Position numbers and translations under genes: made by a program. DNA of 64,000 bases from Brevipalpus yothersi. Its lineage: Eukaryota > Arthropoda > Arachnida > Trombidiformes > Tenuipalpidae. The DNA lies in the NCBI GenBank assembly GCA_003956705.1, contig QZCP01000623.1, positions 151,847 through 215,846 on the forward strand. Direction: 5' to 3'. This document shows positions 14,301 through 26,950 of this stretch, piece by piece; positions within the stretch are counted from its first letter, which is position 1, and every line of letters begins with the position of its first letter. A model generated the notes under the pieces. It saw only the letters and a list, made by a program, of their open reading frames with translations, did no database searches and was not told the DNA's origin.

Positions 14301-15531
14301 TTTCTCTCTCTTCTTTCTCTTGGATTCCTTCACCGAATTCTCTTCTCCAAAATCGGAATGAGTCAGATAGTTGAGATTCCAAGCGAAAAATCCTCAACTA
14401 AAGCCTCCTGGCTAGCTGTCTAACTCACTTTACAGAAGAAGAGAGAGAGCCTTGTGTGAACCATAGATTTTTCCACTCTTCTTTTTACATACACGAGATT
14501 TGGATGAATGGTAATATTGCATGGAGCTCATTATGGATATGAATATTGAATTTCAGAGCAACTTGGAGAGGAGGAGAAGAAGAAGAAGAAGGAGGTGGAA
14601 GAGAGGGGGTCGAATAGGATAAAGTGGTGAGAATAAAAGAACGCTTTGGACTCGATTCCTTTCTACTTGCTTTGGCAAAATTTCTCAAGCAAAGGAAGTC
14701 AAGACCTTAGCTTTCATTCTATATATTTATATATTGAGCAAAGATTTGAATAGAGTGGAAAGCTTTTCATGGTGAGAGTTAAGATTTATCGCTTGAATTT
14801 TGATGCACTAGTGATAGATATTCTTGTAGAAAGAAACAGAAAGAAAGAGAGAAGAAAAATAAAGCTTAGATGATGAGAAGCGATCAAACAGAACTTTTTA
14901 TATTCACAAGGCTTTTTCGATCATAGACCATCTATATCCACTTTAGTATGAGAGATTGTTTTCTGATGGATGTGAGTAATCAAAAGGACAGTAGTTTTTG
15001 TGAGAACAAAAATAAGATGAAGATATATATTTGAAGAGTGGTCAAGCTTGTTATGATTCGACTGACTTGGTCCAAAATGGTTAAAAAATTGGATTGATAG
15101 AAAGTAGTATCACAAGAGGAAGAGGAAGAAAAGAATTTTGAGCAAAAATTGTAATACTCGATGAATAATGATTGGTATGGTGAAAGTTCACTGGAATGTA
15201 AGCATCATTCAGGTCATCAAGCAGAGTCGTTTTATTTTCTTTTCCAACTTATATTCGCTTGCATTACCTTTCCTCCTCTTCTTCCTCCTTCTTTCTTCCA
15301 CCCTCTTCCACCCTCTTTCATCCTCCCTCTTCTTCTTGTTCCCCTCATCTTACTCTTGAAGTCGTTTTCGATGGGAAAGAGAGAGAGAGAACATTTTAAT
15401 TTTGCTTCTTGTTTGTGATCCTAAAGGAGTAAGACCTTCCATATTCTGCCAGAAGCTGTTTTAAATTTGCAGTCCAAACACTTCTTGACAAAGTGACTTG
15501 TTCTGGGGAAAAAGATGAAGTAGTAGTCCTG

Positions 15532-15567
<36 letters not shown>

Positions 15568-18500
15568 GTGGCTGAAAGTAGATTCAATATTTGACTAAGA
15601 AAAGCCTCTTTGATGGCAAATCTATGGGAAAAGCTATGGGAAAAGAAGGGACCAAGCAGCTTTCAAGCTTCCAATGGCTTCCAATGGAAGTTAAGGCTCT
15701 ATTGCCTCTCCAAAATCTACTTGAGAAAGGAGAGGATATTCTTCTAGAAAACGGAATCATCGTCGAATTGGCCGCAAGCTATACACATACACTATTTACG
15801 AACTTCTACTTCATGATCTTCTCTACTCTCTTCTCTTTTTTCCATCTTATCCTCATGTTTCATTTTTGAATTTCGACTCTCGAACTATTGAACTTCCTGA
15901 TTTGTCACTGTATCTTCTGCTTCCATGCTTTTTATTCTTATTTTTTTCTTTCTCTCCTATTCCCTGAGACATCTCTTGCAATACTGTTTGTCGTGAGGTT
16001 TGATGAAATAAGTCAAAAATTGAGTAGACACTGTAGACATTTGCCCAGTTTACTATCAAGGAATCGCTCTGATGAAGCGGCTTATATTAAATCAAGGTTC
16101 TAGATCAGAAAATGTGGACAATGAATTCAGTTCTCTTACTCGATCGTTAGGTTTACCATAGAGAAAAATTTCTACTGCTTCATAAGTCTCATGGGAAGTG
16201 GGAGGAAGAGAGGGAATAAGGAATAGAAGTGCCAAAAGGAAAGCCAACAAACAAGATGAGAGAGAGAGAGAAAACCTAGAGTTTTGCAAGAACTGAAATG
16301 AAAATGTAACATGAACAAAGAATAGAAAGACCAAGCTACAGCATTTTCGATAACTATCCATATCCATTAGGAATGGTTGAAAATCCTTTCGACTAATCGT
16401 GGCAACTTCAATTGAGCAAACTACTCAATTCACTGAAGCAGTTCTCACTCATTGCTATTTTACTTGTTGCGAATTAGCCTACCTTAATCATACTCATTTC
16501 TCATTGTCTTGATGGTCAAACAACTTCTACACTTTTACCTTCTTTCTCAATCACCAAACAACTTTATAACTCCACTCGCCTCAATACCCATGGACAAGTG
16601 AGCATACTATTTGGCTTGCTTCACTCTATTTCTCGATCACTCTCTAATAGAATAGATTCTGCAGATTTTGCCACATTTCCCTCTCTCTCTTTCTTCCTTT
16701 CTCTTTCTTTCCCATCTCAGCTGGTGTTTGAATGTAAGAAACTTTTCCCAATGAATCAAGCCTCTTGTTATAGAAATTGCATTTTTCCATCCATCTTGCC
16801 CGAATATAGCTCTCTGATCAGAAGAGATTTGATTCATCCCTCCAACTATATTCCCTGCATCAAATTGTATTCTTTTCGCTTTCAACATCGTTTATTAGAA
16901 AAGAGAGAGAGAGAGTGAAAAAGAATTTGATAGATGCTTGAATATGAACTGGCTGATTACTTCAACAATTGATGATGTGGTCGGGAAAAAGACTATGGAA
17001 AGTTGTTCTCAATGATGAAATCTGACCGATTCATGAAACTAATTTGTGATGCTTCTTCTTTCTCTATGTCCCTATTGTTAATATCATAGACAAAGTTTAC
17101 TTGGAAAAATGACACGAAGACTGCTATTACTTTTGATACATGTACACTTATACACAGTGGAAGCTCTTTCTTTTACGATATCATCTTACTTGCTATTCTG
17201 TTCATGATACAACAAAAATAGATACTCACAACTTGGAACCACACTAGTTCATCGGGAATAGAACATTTGTTTCGATTCCGATGGAAAAGATTCATTGTTC
17301 CTTTTACACCTATTACTTGAATTGAGCTTGTGTTCATTCATCTGAGATTGAAGACTATCTTTTTCTCATCCAATTCATTCGCCCTCTGCTCAAAATGTGT
17401 GTTTGTTTAATTAGATATTGTGATTAATAGTGGGCCAAAAATCAATACTCTCGAAAAAAGGGAATCTTTCTACTGGAGCCTGATCATTCATCGCATTGAG
17501 TCTTGTTCATTGAAGAGAAATGATTTCTTATCTTTTCCACTTCTTTGATTCTTTTATTCCTCTCTTTGTTTTCCTGTATGCCTATTTACTTGATTCTAGG
17601 GTCTAAGAGCCACTCAAATTCATGCAGATGAGTCTCTATGGGAGTATGCTAAGATGCACTTATTTCTTGAAAAATGAGCAACTTGCGATTGAAAAAAAAG
17701 GAGGATCTTTGAATTCTTTTCTATGTTCCAAAAGAGAGTATAAACTTCTTGGGAAAACAATCCCAACAATTGAGAAAATTTTGTCTTATATTCTGGCCGG
17801 AAACAGATTTTGTGCCCATTGGTCAGTGTTCATTTGGTAACATCATGGAATGATGATGTTAGGAAATTCATGACAATGGAAATGAATTGACTTAAATATT
17901 CTTTGATTCGATTGCTGTGGGAAAAGAGGCTCAAAAAGGGTTGAAAATCGATTGTACAAGAATGGATGATTAGCTAGGCAAACACAATCATCAAGTGAAA
18001 CGTGATTAAGGAGGAAGAAGGAGGAAGAGAGGGATAATTGACTTTGATTTCTAGTCACGAAACATTTGATTTTGGAGCTTGAACGACTGTCTTCCTCTCA
18101 TGTCCCTGCAACCATGATAATGGACATTTTCATTATTAAAACTATAGTTTAACTCAAATGGTGTTGAATTTAGACAAAAATGACAGGAGAGAAAGAGAAT
18201 GGAAAATAGACAAGCGAAAATGTTTGATGCTGTCAAATATTCACCAAAAAGGAATCCACTATTCTGGATCCCTGATTACTATGTACTATATTCTATATAT
18301 CCTCACTTTTCTTTGCCAACTTGAAAGAGTCAACGCTTGTTCTATCAAACAGAGCAAACAAAATGACAAATACAGACTCCAAAAAGCAATGAGATTCTTG
18401 CCTACATACACACATACAAATATGTTGCCAAAATCATCCTCAACAACAGCCAAAAAAAATCACAACTTCTACCTGAATCTATGAATTGAGTTGGCAACAT

Positions 18501-19152
18501 AGATTTTATTCTTCTACTTCCTAATTCTCTTTCTTTTCCATGAATCGAATTGCACCGTTTTTCTCTTCTCTTCCTCAACATGATTAAAACGAATTGATAG
18601 GCTACTTCATGAGTAGTGTAGAAGGAAAAAGCAGACCTCTTTTCATCGAAAATTTTTGCAATCAGCATCAACATACCATTCCAGATGAGTTGATCTCGGT
18701 AAGTTACATTCTGTTCATCTTTTCTGATTGTGGCTAGGATAAGCGAGTCGACTCAGGTGATGGATCATGATGAATTTTCTTAATTTTTTAAATTATCTCC
18801 CAGATTCCCATGTGGATTGAATGCTTGAACTTAAAAGAAAAGTTGATTGCAAAATTCATCAGTAAAAAGAGGAGAAAAGAAGTACTTTACTCTTGAACAG
18901 GATTATGTACATCTTCTTCTCTCTCCCCTCCATTATTCTTCCCTGAGAATTCAAATCTATATATTCATCTGAGATTTCTCAACGCAAAACCCTAGGAATC
19001 ATCAAAATCTGAAAACATCTCTATTCCGAGGATAAAAGCATCCACTTGGATGTATCATGCATTCCATATGAACCTGCTTGAAAGATGCGCTGAATCAAGC
19101 AGACTGATTCACTGTCAGGAAGTAGCCTTTCCCTCAACACTGTGTGAGCAAT

Positions 19153-19226
<74 letters not shown>

Positions 19227-20218
19227 CTTCGATTCCTTTGACGACATTATCTAGTCTTCTCAAGAAATCGGCTGTCCATGGTGATCAATGATTGATACAC
19301 GTTGACCGCGAAACCATTTCTACCGATGATCCACTGAGAGCAAAAAGAAAAAGAGGTCTGAGAAGAGAAAGAGAGAGAGATGTGAATCCCAGTATGTGTG
19401 CAAGATGAATTAGTGAACATCGCTCGCACTCAGCAAATCAATGTTTCATCATCACTTGCTTTGCTACTCCATCTCATCACGATGAACATACTCGGAATTC
19501 TTGATGACAATTCTCACCCAATCTTATCCCACTGTCTGTTTCACTGAAATTTTTGGTCACTCTCTCTTTCTTTCTTTCTTTCTCTCTCCTCTACGGTGCT
19601 CAACATTTACTTTATCCTGTACAGCTTCCCAAATCAGCATTATATATGCTGCAGTTGTGAACATAGCAAATAACTTTCACCTTCTATTTGAAATTGTGAT
19701 GCTGAAAGCTCAAAGAAATGAGTATAAATTTGGAAGATTTTGAAAAATTTTGAGACTCAAAACGCAGAGTCAAGAAAACACATTTCCGTTCAATATGAAG
19801 TGAAGCAAGATCAGTAAGAGGGGAAAAGTAAAACAATCAATAAAGTCTCTCAGTTTGCTTTAAGAGGCAGCCGGAAGTTAGGAAATGAAGCAAGAAGCTC
19901 GAAAAATGTTCTCACCATCAAGCTTTCAGTCAACCTTACAGGCTACTAGCATCATCAACTCTTTTGACTGTTTTTTCTCTCTTTCTCCTTCTTCTTCTTC
20001 TTCTTCTTCCTCCTCTTCTTCTCACAAGGCCCAATTTGCTGTGCTAATAGTAGTGAAAATCTGATTTCATATCTCTTCACATCATCAATTGAAATTTGCA
20101 TCAAAAATACACTCTCTTATTTTTCTTGCGCTTCATCTATGGTGCAATGAAGTTTCTCTTTCTATCTCTCATGGAGAATAAAGATTCAGAAGTTTATAAT
20201 ATGCAACCCAAAGGCACA

Positions 20219-20258
<40 letters not shown>

Positions 20259-21517
20259 AAGAAATATTATCATTTTGGTTACAAAATCGAATACAAATGA
20301 CTTATCAAGCCCACAGAACTTGGATAAGTCACGCGATAGTTCATCGTAATAGTGGTGTATTGGTCGATCACTCTTGACTTTGAAAGTTTTCCTTCTCTCT
20401 GAACAGTCATTCACATTATAACATTGCCTTCTATCAGAATTGGTTTCTTTTTTGGTATGGAAAAAAGTAGTAAAAGAAAATTCTCTGTGGAAAAACTTAC
20501 CTCTTAAATTCAGTTGAATGCTGTCTGTAGCATAATAAGTTTCTCCAGACACAGTATTCACGACACATTGATACATTCCTTGATCTTCTCGACCAATGTC
20601 CAGAATTTTCAAGCGATTTTTTCTCATCAACTTTATCCTTGAACTGAACATGATGGTCTGGGAATCTTTCAGCCAGATAATACTTAGTTTATCCAACTTT
20701 ATATCCTCAACATCCACAATATTACCATTGATGCCGACACCCAGAAGGCAATCCAAAGAGACAGAGGAGCCTTCGCGGGCAGAGACAAGTCCTTCAGGCT
20801 TAATTTTGACCACAAATGTTTCTGTAGAAATCAATCAAACATAGTTTCCTCTCTTAATGTCCTATAGTTATCAAACATAATGCAAAATAAACTCAACAAG
20901 GTGTATTGATTATTATATCTAAGCATATTGACAGAGAATGATTGTATTTGATAGGGCAAGAAAACAGTCCATCAAGCTGAAGCCATCATCATTCGATGAT
21001 CGCAATCTAATGGTCATTGAGTTCTTCTATTCCTTCAAACAATCCCTTTCATCAATCGAGATTGATGACTTTCACTACTTCTTCAAATCGATCGAGCCAT
21101 CACTTCTCAGGCCATTAAGTAACACCAAGAAGTTGATCTGATGAAAACCTCTGGCATTTCATCAACACACTGGCTTACTAGCTGGAATTCAAGGCTTAAT
21201 GTAAAGTGTGCTCATAAAAAAACCAAAAAATCTAGATACTTGGAACACACTTCTTGTATATGAGTGTATACAAACTTCCAATCTCACAAAGATTATCGGC
21301 CAATTTGTAATTACTAGCGATAAACAATCAGATAATCTCTATTCTCTTCTCTTTCTTCTTTATCTTCATTCGATTATCTTCCAACAAAATGAATTCCCGA
21401 GACGTCTTTTGACACGTCTTCTTTGAAAGTTCTCAGAGGTAGCAAAATCTTTTCAATGTTTTTTTTTCTCCACTTAACTTTATAAGAGGTTTATATGAGG
21501 CGAGTCCTCACAATCAC

Positions 21518-21579
<62 letters not shown>

Positions 21580-22265
21580 NNNNNNNNNNNNNNNNNNNNN
21601 NNNNNNNNNNNNNNNNNNNNNNNNNNNNNNNNNNNNNNNNNNNNNNNNNNNNNNNNNNNNNNNNNNNNNNNNNNNNNNNNNNNNNNNNNNNNNNNNNNNN
21701 NNNNNNNNNNNNNNNNNNNNNNNNNNNNNNNNNNNNNNNNNNNNNNNNNNNNNNNNNNNNNNNNNNNNNNNNNNNNNNNNNNNNNNNNNNNNNNNNNNNN
21801 NNNNNNNNNNNNNNNNNNNNNNNNNNNNNNNNNNNNNNNNNNNNNNNNNNNNNNNNNNNNNNNNNNNNNNNNNNNNNNNNNNNNNNNNNNNNNNNNNNNN
21901 NNNNNNNNNNNNNNNNNNNNNNNNNNNNNNNNNNNNNNNNNNNNNNNNNNNNNNNNNNNNNNNNNNNNNNNNNNNNNNNNNNNNNNNNNNNNNNNNNNNN
22001 NNNNNNNNNNNNNNNNNNNNNNNNNNNNNNNNNNNNNNNNNNNNNNNNNNNNNNNNNNNNNNNNNNNNNNNNNNNNNNNNNNNNNNNNNNNNNNNNNNNN
22101 NNNNNNNNNNNNNNNNNNNNNNNNNNNNNNNNNNNNNNNNNNNNNNNNNNNNNNNNNNNNNNNNNNNNNNNNNNNNNNNNNNNNNNNNNNNNNNNNNNNN
22201 NNNNNNNNNNNNNNNNNNNNNNNNNNNNNNNNNNNNNNNNNNNNNNNNNNNNNNNNNNNNNNNNN

Positions 22266-22330
<65 letters not shown>

Positions 22331-25300
22331 CCTGATCGAGATTTTCTTTTCTCATCTCAACCAAAAAAGGAGTAAATAAATCGGAGGAAAAGCCACTGAG
22401 CAGCCGGTTTTGCCTTCTTTTTCCTTTCAGCTTATAAATCAAACATTCTGACAAGCCTAAAGCCCACTTCTATCATATTATGCTTCTTTCTCTCTCCATC
22501 ACTTTTCTCCATGTCTTGAGCATTTTTTTGGAAAAAACTTTTGCAATATTGATCATGTATTATCGTGGCAACCTGTCACTTATGATTGCAATCGATTCTG
22601 GATGTCTATTCATGAGATATTCTAGTAATATATATTTATTTATGATCAACCAGAATTGTAAGGCTGGAGGTTTTCTTACCGCATTCCTTTGGAATGCGGT
22701 ACTAGATAGATCACGAGTATCTTGGAAGCATCGAACGTAATGTTCTTTTATTCCCACTGCTGAATGTTTCAATGTTCCCTAATATGTACAGTTCAATGCT
22801 TGCGCAATAATTCTATTCGATATCATTCGATCTTAACCTCACACTTCATCATTAAATTCGTCATCATTTGACCACTGTAAGATGAATCGAGCAGGGTTCA
22901 CTCAATCGAGTGTGTCGATTGATATCTGTTTTCTTTCTACCAAAAAACCTCAAAAATCGCTGTGCAGTCTGAAAGAATATCTCATATTTCATTGTATGAA
23001 ATTGATACTAACCTTTGACATCGATTTTGAATCGTCTTCTCTCCTCACTCATACTGTTGTTCACCACACAACTGTACAGTCCTCCATGATTGGACTGAAT
23101 GTTCTGTATCCTGAGAAGTGGTCGCAAGGATCGAACTTTTTTGCTACCATCGCTTTTGTGAGGCATCTTGTGGTCTCGGTTTACTTGTATCAATGATTCC
23201 TGAGTGGATTCCTGTATCCAATGATATACTGGAGGGGGATTTGCTTGAGCGATACATGCTATCTGAACATCATGTCCCGCCTTAACGGTATATTCCTTGT
23301 ACGGAGTGATGATTCTTGGTGATGATTTAATTTTGGCCTCTGGAAAAGAAAAAAGAAGAGAATCCATCCCAATGGGAGAATGAGTAGGAATGGAAGATAT
23401 TATGATTAGGATCGTGATGGTTTGAGATTCCAACTCATCATTGCTGTGTTTATTCGAATTCAACTGAGCGTTCAGTTTTGCTGGCAAACTTATAAATGCA
23501 CGTTAATATATAATGCGCTCATAACGTTATGGATCAGTGGACACTCATTGTTCTAGATGGCTTTAATTGTTTTCTGCTTTCACATCTAGTATTGAGCTTG
23601 TAACTGACTAAGTCACATCATTGGCGCTTATTGTGATCAAACAAAATTCACATGAATACAGGATAGTGTTTACACTCATAATGATAAATTTGCAATTCAT
23701 TTCAAATTTGCACACTAGTTTTGTTGAAAAAATGAGCTCAAGTGTTCAGCTCATGGATCATCTAGAGGCTTATGGTGGGCTTGAGGAAGGGACTGGAAAA
23801 ATCTAGAGCTTTGAAACAACAATGATTCAATGTATATAAATTGAAGAAACTTTGAAATTTTGCTTTGAAAAGCATATTTATACCCTGATATTTCACTTCA
23901 GGCTCTGGAATTATGTCATAAGTTAAAAAGTTATTGAAGGATTCAGAAAGTAGTGAAGATGGGGAGAAAATTTCATGAAATGAGCTCAATTTTTATGAAT
24001 AAGCTTTTGCATCTAATTTTCTCAAATGTCTTGAAGGTGAGTGAGTCATGTCTGTCTACTTTTTTGGATTCTATTCATGAAATTATCCAAGTTTTCAAAT
24101 TCTATCTACACTTTTATTCAGTTCCATTATCAAAGAGTGAAGTTAGGACAAGTAACTCACATCGTGTCATGGGAAATCCACTTGAATTCATGATATTCCC
24201 TCAGTTGATATAGTACCTTGAGCATCTTCAAAGTATCAAATTACTGAGTATCGAAGATACATGCTTTCAAAATAAAAGTTCAGAAAAGGTTACTGTGGAA
24301 TGTATCAGAAGATATCGATGTTGATCACAAGTGAGTTCCATGAAAACTTCAGCCTCAAAAAACCTCTCTCAAACCCACTGACTACATGAAAACTAATTTT
24401 CCAATAAAGATGAGCACACAAAGCATCAACCGAACAACACAGCATCCTCATCCTATCTACATCCGCTCATCGTCTTCCAGTACAAACTTGAGCAGTTTTC
24501 TTTTTCTTCTTCTCTTTCGTATGGCTCATTGAACAGAAAACAGCATGCTCGTAGTACACAAATGAACAGACAGAATAACATAGAATCTAACTCATCTGAG
24601 AAATTCTGTATTAAAGTTTTACTAGACAGTAGGGAATGATTCTCTAGAAATTTCATACTAGACTTTTATCCACTGATTTTTAAACTTATAAGAAGAATAC
24701 ATTGAAAACGGATAGAATGTTCAGAAAGTATTGGCTTTCAAGCTTAATAAAAACCAACCTGTAATGATGAATTTTGCCCAATTCTTGGCGGATATTATTT
24801 CTCCGTTCAATTCATCTCGAACAGCACATCGATATTTCCATCGAGCCTCTTGGAGGGTGACTTCTTCGAAAAATAAAGATCCATCGTCTAGAAGGCGGAC
24901 TTGGTCTGAAAAACAAATAGCACTCAGATCATGATCATGCTACCGTGGTGAAGAAGTGCAATTGATGATCAACTTGACTGGGTCGGAAATGGACTCGAAA
25001 GCAATGGGCTGAACCATAGTAGAGAGACAGAAGGGCAGAAAGAGGAGAGTTTATCATGAAAGTGGATAAGAAGAATGATAAGATGAAATGGATGGGCTGG
25101 AAAAGAGGCTGGATCCAGTCATTGGATAAGCAAGTCAAGAATATTATTTTTCCTGCCATCAACATTACAGCTTTGAGTTTTGTGGGTCCATTGATGGATG
25201 AGCTTCTGCCCATCTCAAGATACTTGATTCGGTGTATGTTTATTGTTGATAATTATGATTGACTACACCTTCAACTTGGCTGTTACTCACTAAAAGTATT

Positions 25301-26902
25301 GTCCTGCTCTCTGTGGAATCAAAGATTTATCTGTCTTCTCTTGCTGATTCTATCTAACCCTTCTATCACCGTCACATACTTTAATCAGATGCTCAGATAT
25401 ACTTTTCCTCTTTTTCTCTGTTTCTCCGTTGCTCTAACAATCAATATTCACCATAGTTATGAGTAACAGAATAACCGAGAAAGCCTCCGAGAATAGAGAA
25501 GAAAAGCAAAAACTGATGCAACTGGGTATGGTTCGGTAATGTTATAGCTAAAAATTCCTCCATCCTCTGACAACCTGAATGCATAAAGCACTCTAATGAT
25601 TTAGGTAATAGTAATGATAATGAAGGCAACCTCCATATTCTTCATGCCTCATCTTGAAGACCCTCTAAAAAGTCAGCCAAGTGTAATCACTTATTTTCAT
25701 AGCAGTTTTGTTAGACTTTCACACGAACTCAGTACATTCTAAGTCATCATCAACTAACTTGACAAGCTAGCAAACTTGTGAATTTTGCATATCAGCAACC
25801 CAACTCGAAATTGGTTTGGAATACATTTACGTTTGCTTCTTAGCAAAAATCAACTTTTCATTTCATTCAAAGAAATGGACAACACAAAGTTATCCATCAA
25901 TGATGAGAGAGAATTAATTTTATATCTCAAATAATGAATCGTTCCGAGGTATCACTAAACTGAAATTTTCCAGACTTTTTTGTAGGATTATTATTTCTAG
26001 AGGTTTAACTATAAAAACTGGACAATTCGAATCATTTATTGAACGTTAGCTATCTAAAATAACAAGAATATGCATGTAAACAAAAGTTCCTAAATTCGAC
26101 GCCTATCAAATTCGAAAGTGGAAGTTGTGGATAGTTTCACTGGTCTTCGCCTACTAATCCTATTTCAGATAGTTCCAATAGAAATTGATGCTGTAAATCC
26201 CTTATCTACTGCAAAAAAATTTGTTTGAACAGCTTATCCAGTAAGGATATTGCCTCACAGGGAAGCTAGTGAAAAAAGTTTGGAAAAAAGGGTCTGAGGA
26301 GTTGTTTTCAAGATGATCATTTTTTGTTGAGTTTTTACTTACTATCTATTGATGATATTGATGCTGAATTCTCTATACTTAGGCCATCATTTCGTTGCCA
26401 CTTGACCACTGAAACCATCTGTTTTACAGAATTCGGCACATTGCATGAGAGCGTCCCAGCGTTTCCGGTCATTGCTATACCATCTTCAGACAAAATTTGA
26501 AAGTTTGCCTTCCACACTATAGAGAAAAAGTAGAAAATGTTGAGATTAATATTAACTAATGAATAATGGACTTGAAATCTTTCCTAACTCGAATTTCTTG
26601 AGAAGCAAAATTTTTTTTCTCCTGAATTCCCTCTCCCACCATATTCTAGGCAAAATTCTGATTGTTTCATGAATGACATGTCTATACGTGTCCTTCAAGA
26701 CAAAGTTATCTCTTTTTTGTCTCATCTTCGTATTAGACTCATCCATCTTCATCTCACTGAATCCATTTTGTTACATTGGATATGAAACCTCTCGTTTGAT
26801 GCATTTCGAATTATCCGATCTCTGGGTCATCATCCATCCCACTCATTTGCTGATTACTTTCCACGGACCAACGAACCTCATCAGTCGACTAGCTCTTTTT
26901 TC

Positions 26903-26950
<48 letters not shown>

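Larger units (their letters stand above)
13818..20500 (-). other. Dscam intron between Ig4 and Ig5 exons
   Basis: 6.7 kb of non-coding sequence with GA/CT tracts at 14128, 15535 and 19159 and a CTT tract near 19987. No Ig-like ORF on the minus strand. Confidence 0.7.
20822..23012 (-). other. Dscam intron between Ig3 and Ig4 exons, with assembly gap
   Basis: 2.2 kb including the 686-N gap and a perfect 11-bp hairpin at 22677-22701. Any exon hidden in the gap would be invisible. Confidence 0.7.

Noticed and set aside
15161..15418. Overlapping short plus-strand ORFs rich in Phe, Leu, Ser and Pro
   Set aside because: They come from a CT/CTT-rich intronic stretch; composition only, no homology.
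15396..15587. Minus-strand ORF in the Dscam Ig4-Ig5 intron containing LKQLLAEYGRSY
   Set aside because: It has no Ig pattern, starts in a GA tract, and Dscam phases already join without it.
21480..22454. Long ORFs of Leu-Ser or Arg-Glu repeats across the gap
   Set aside because: Artefact of translating a TC/GA microsatellite and N bases.
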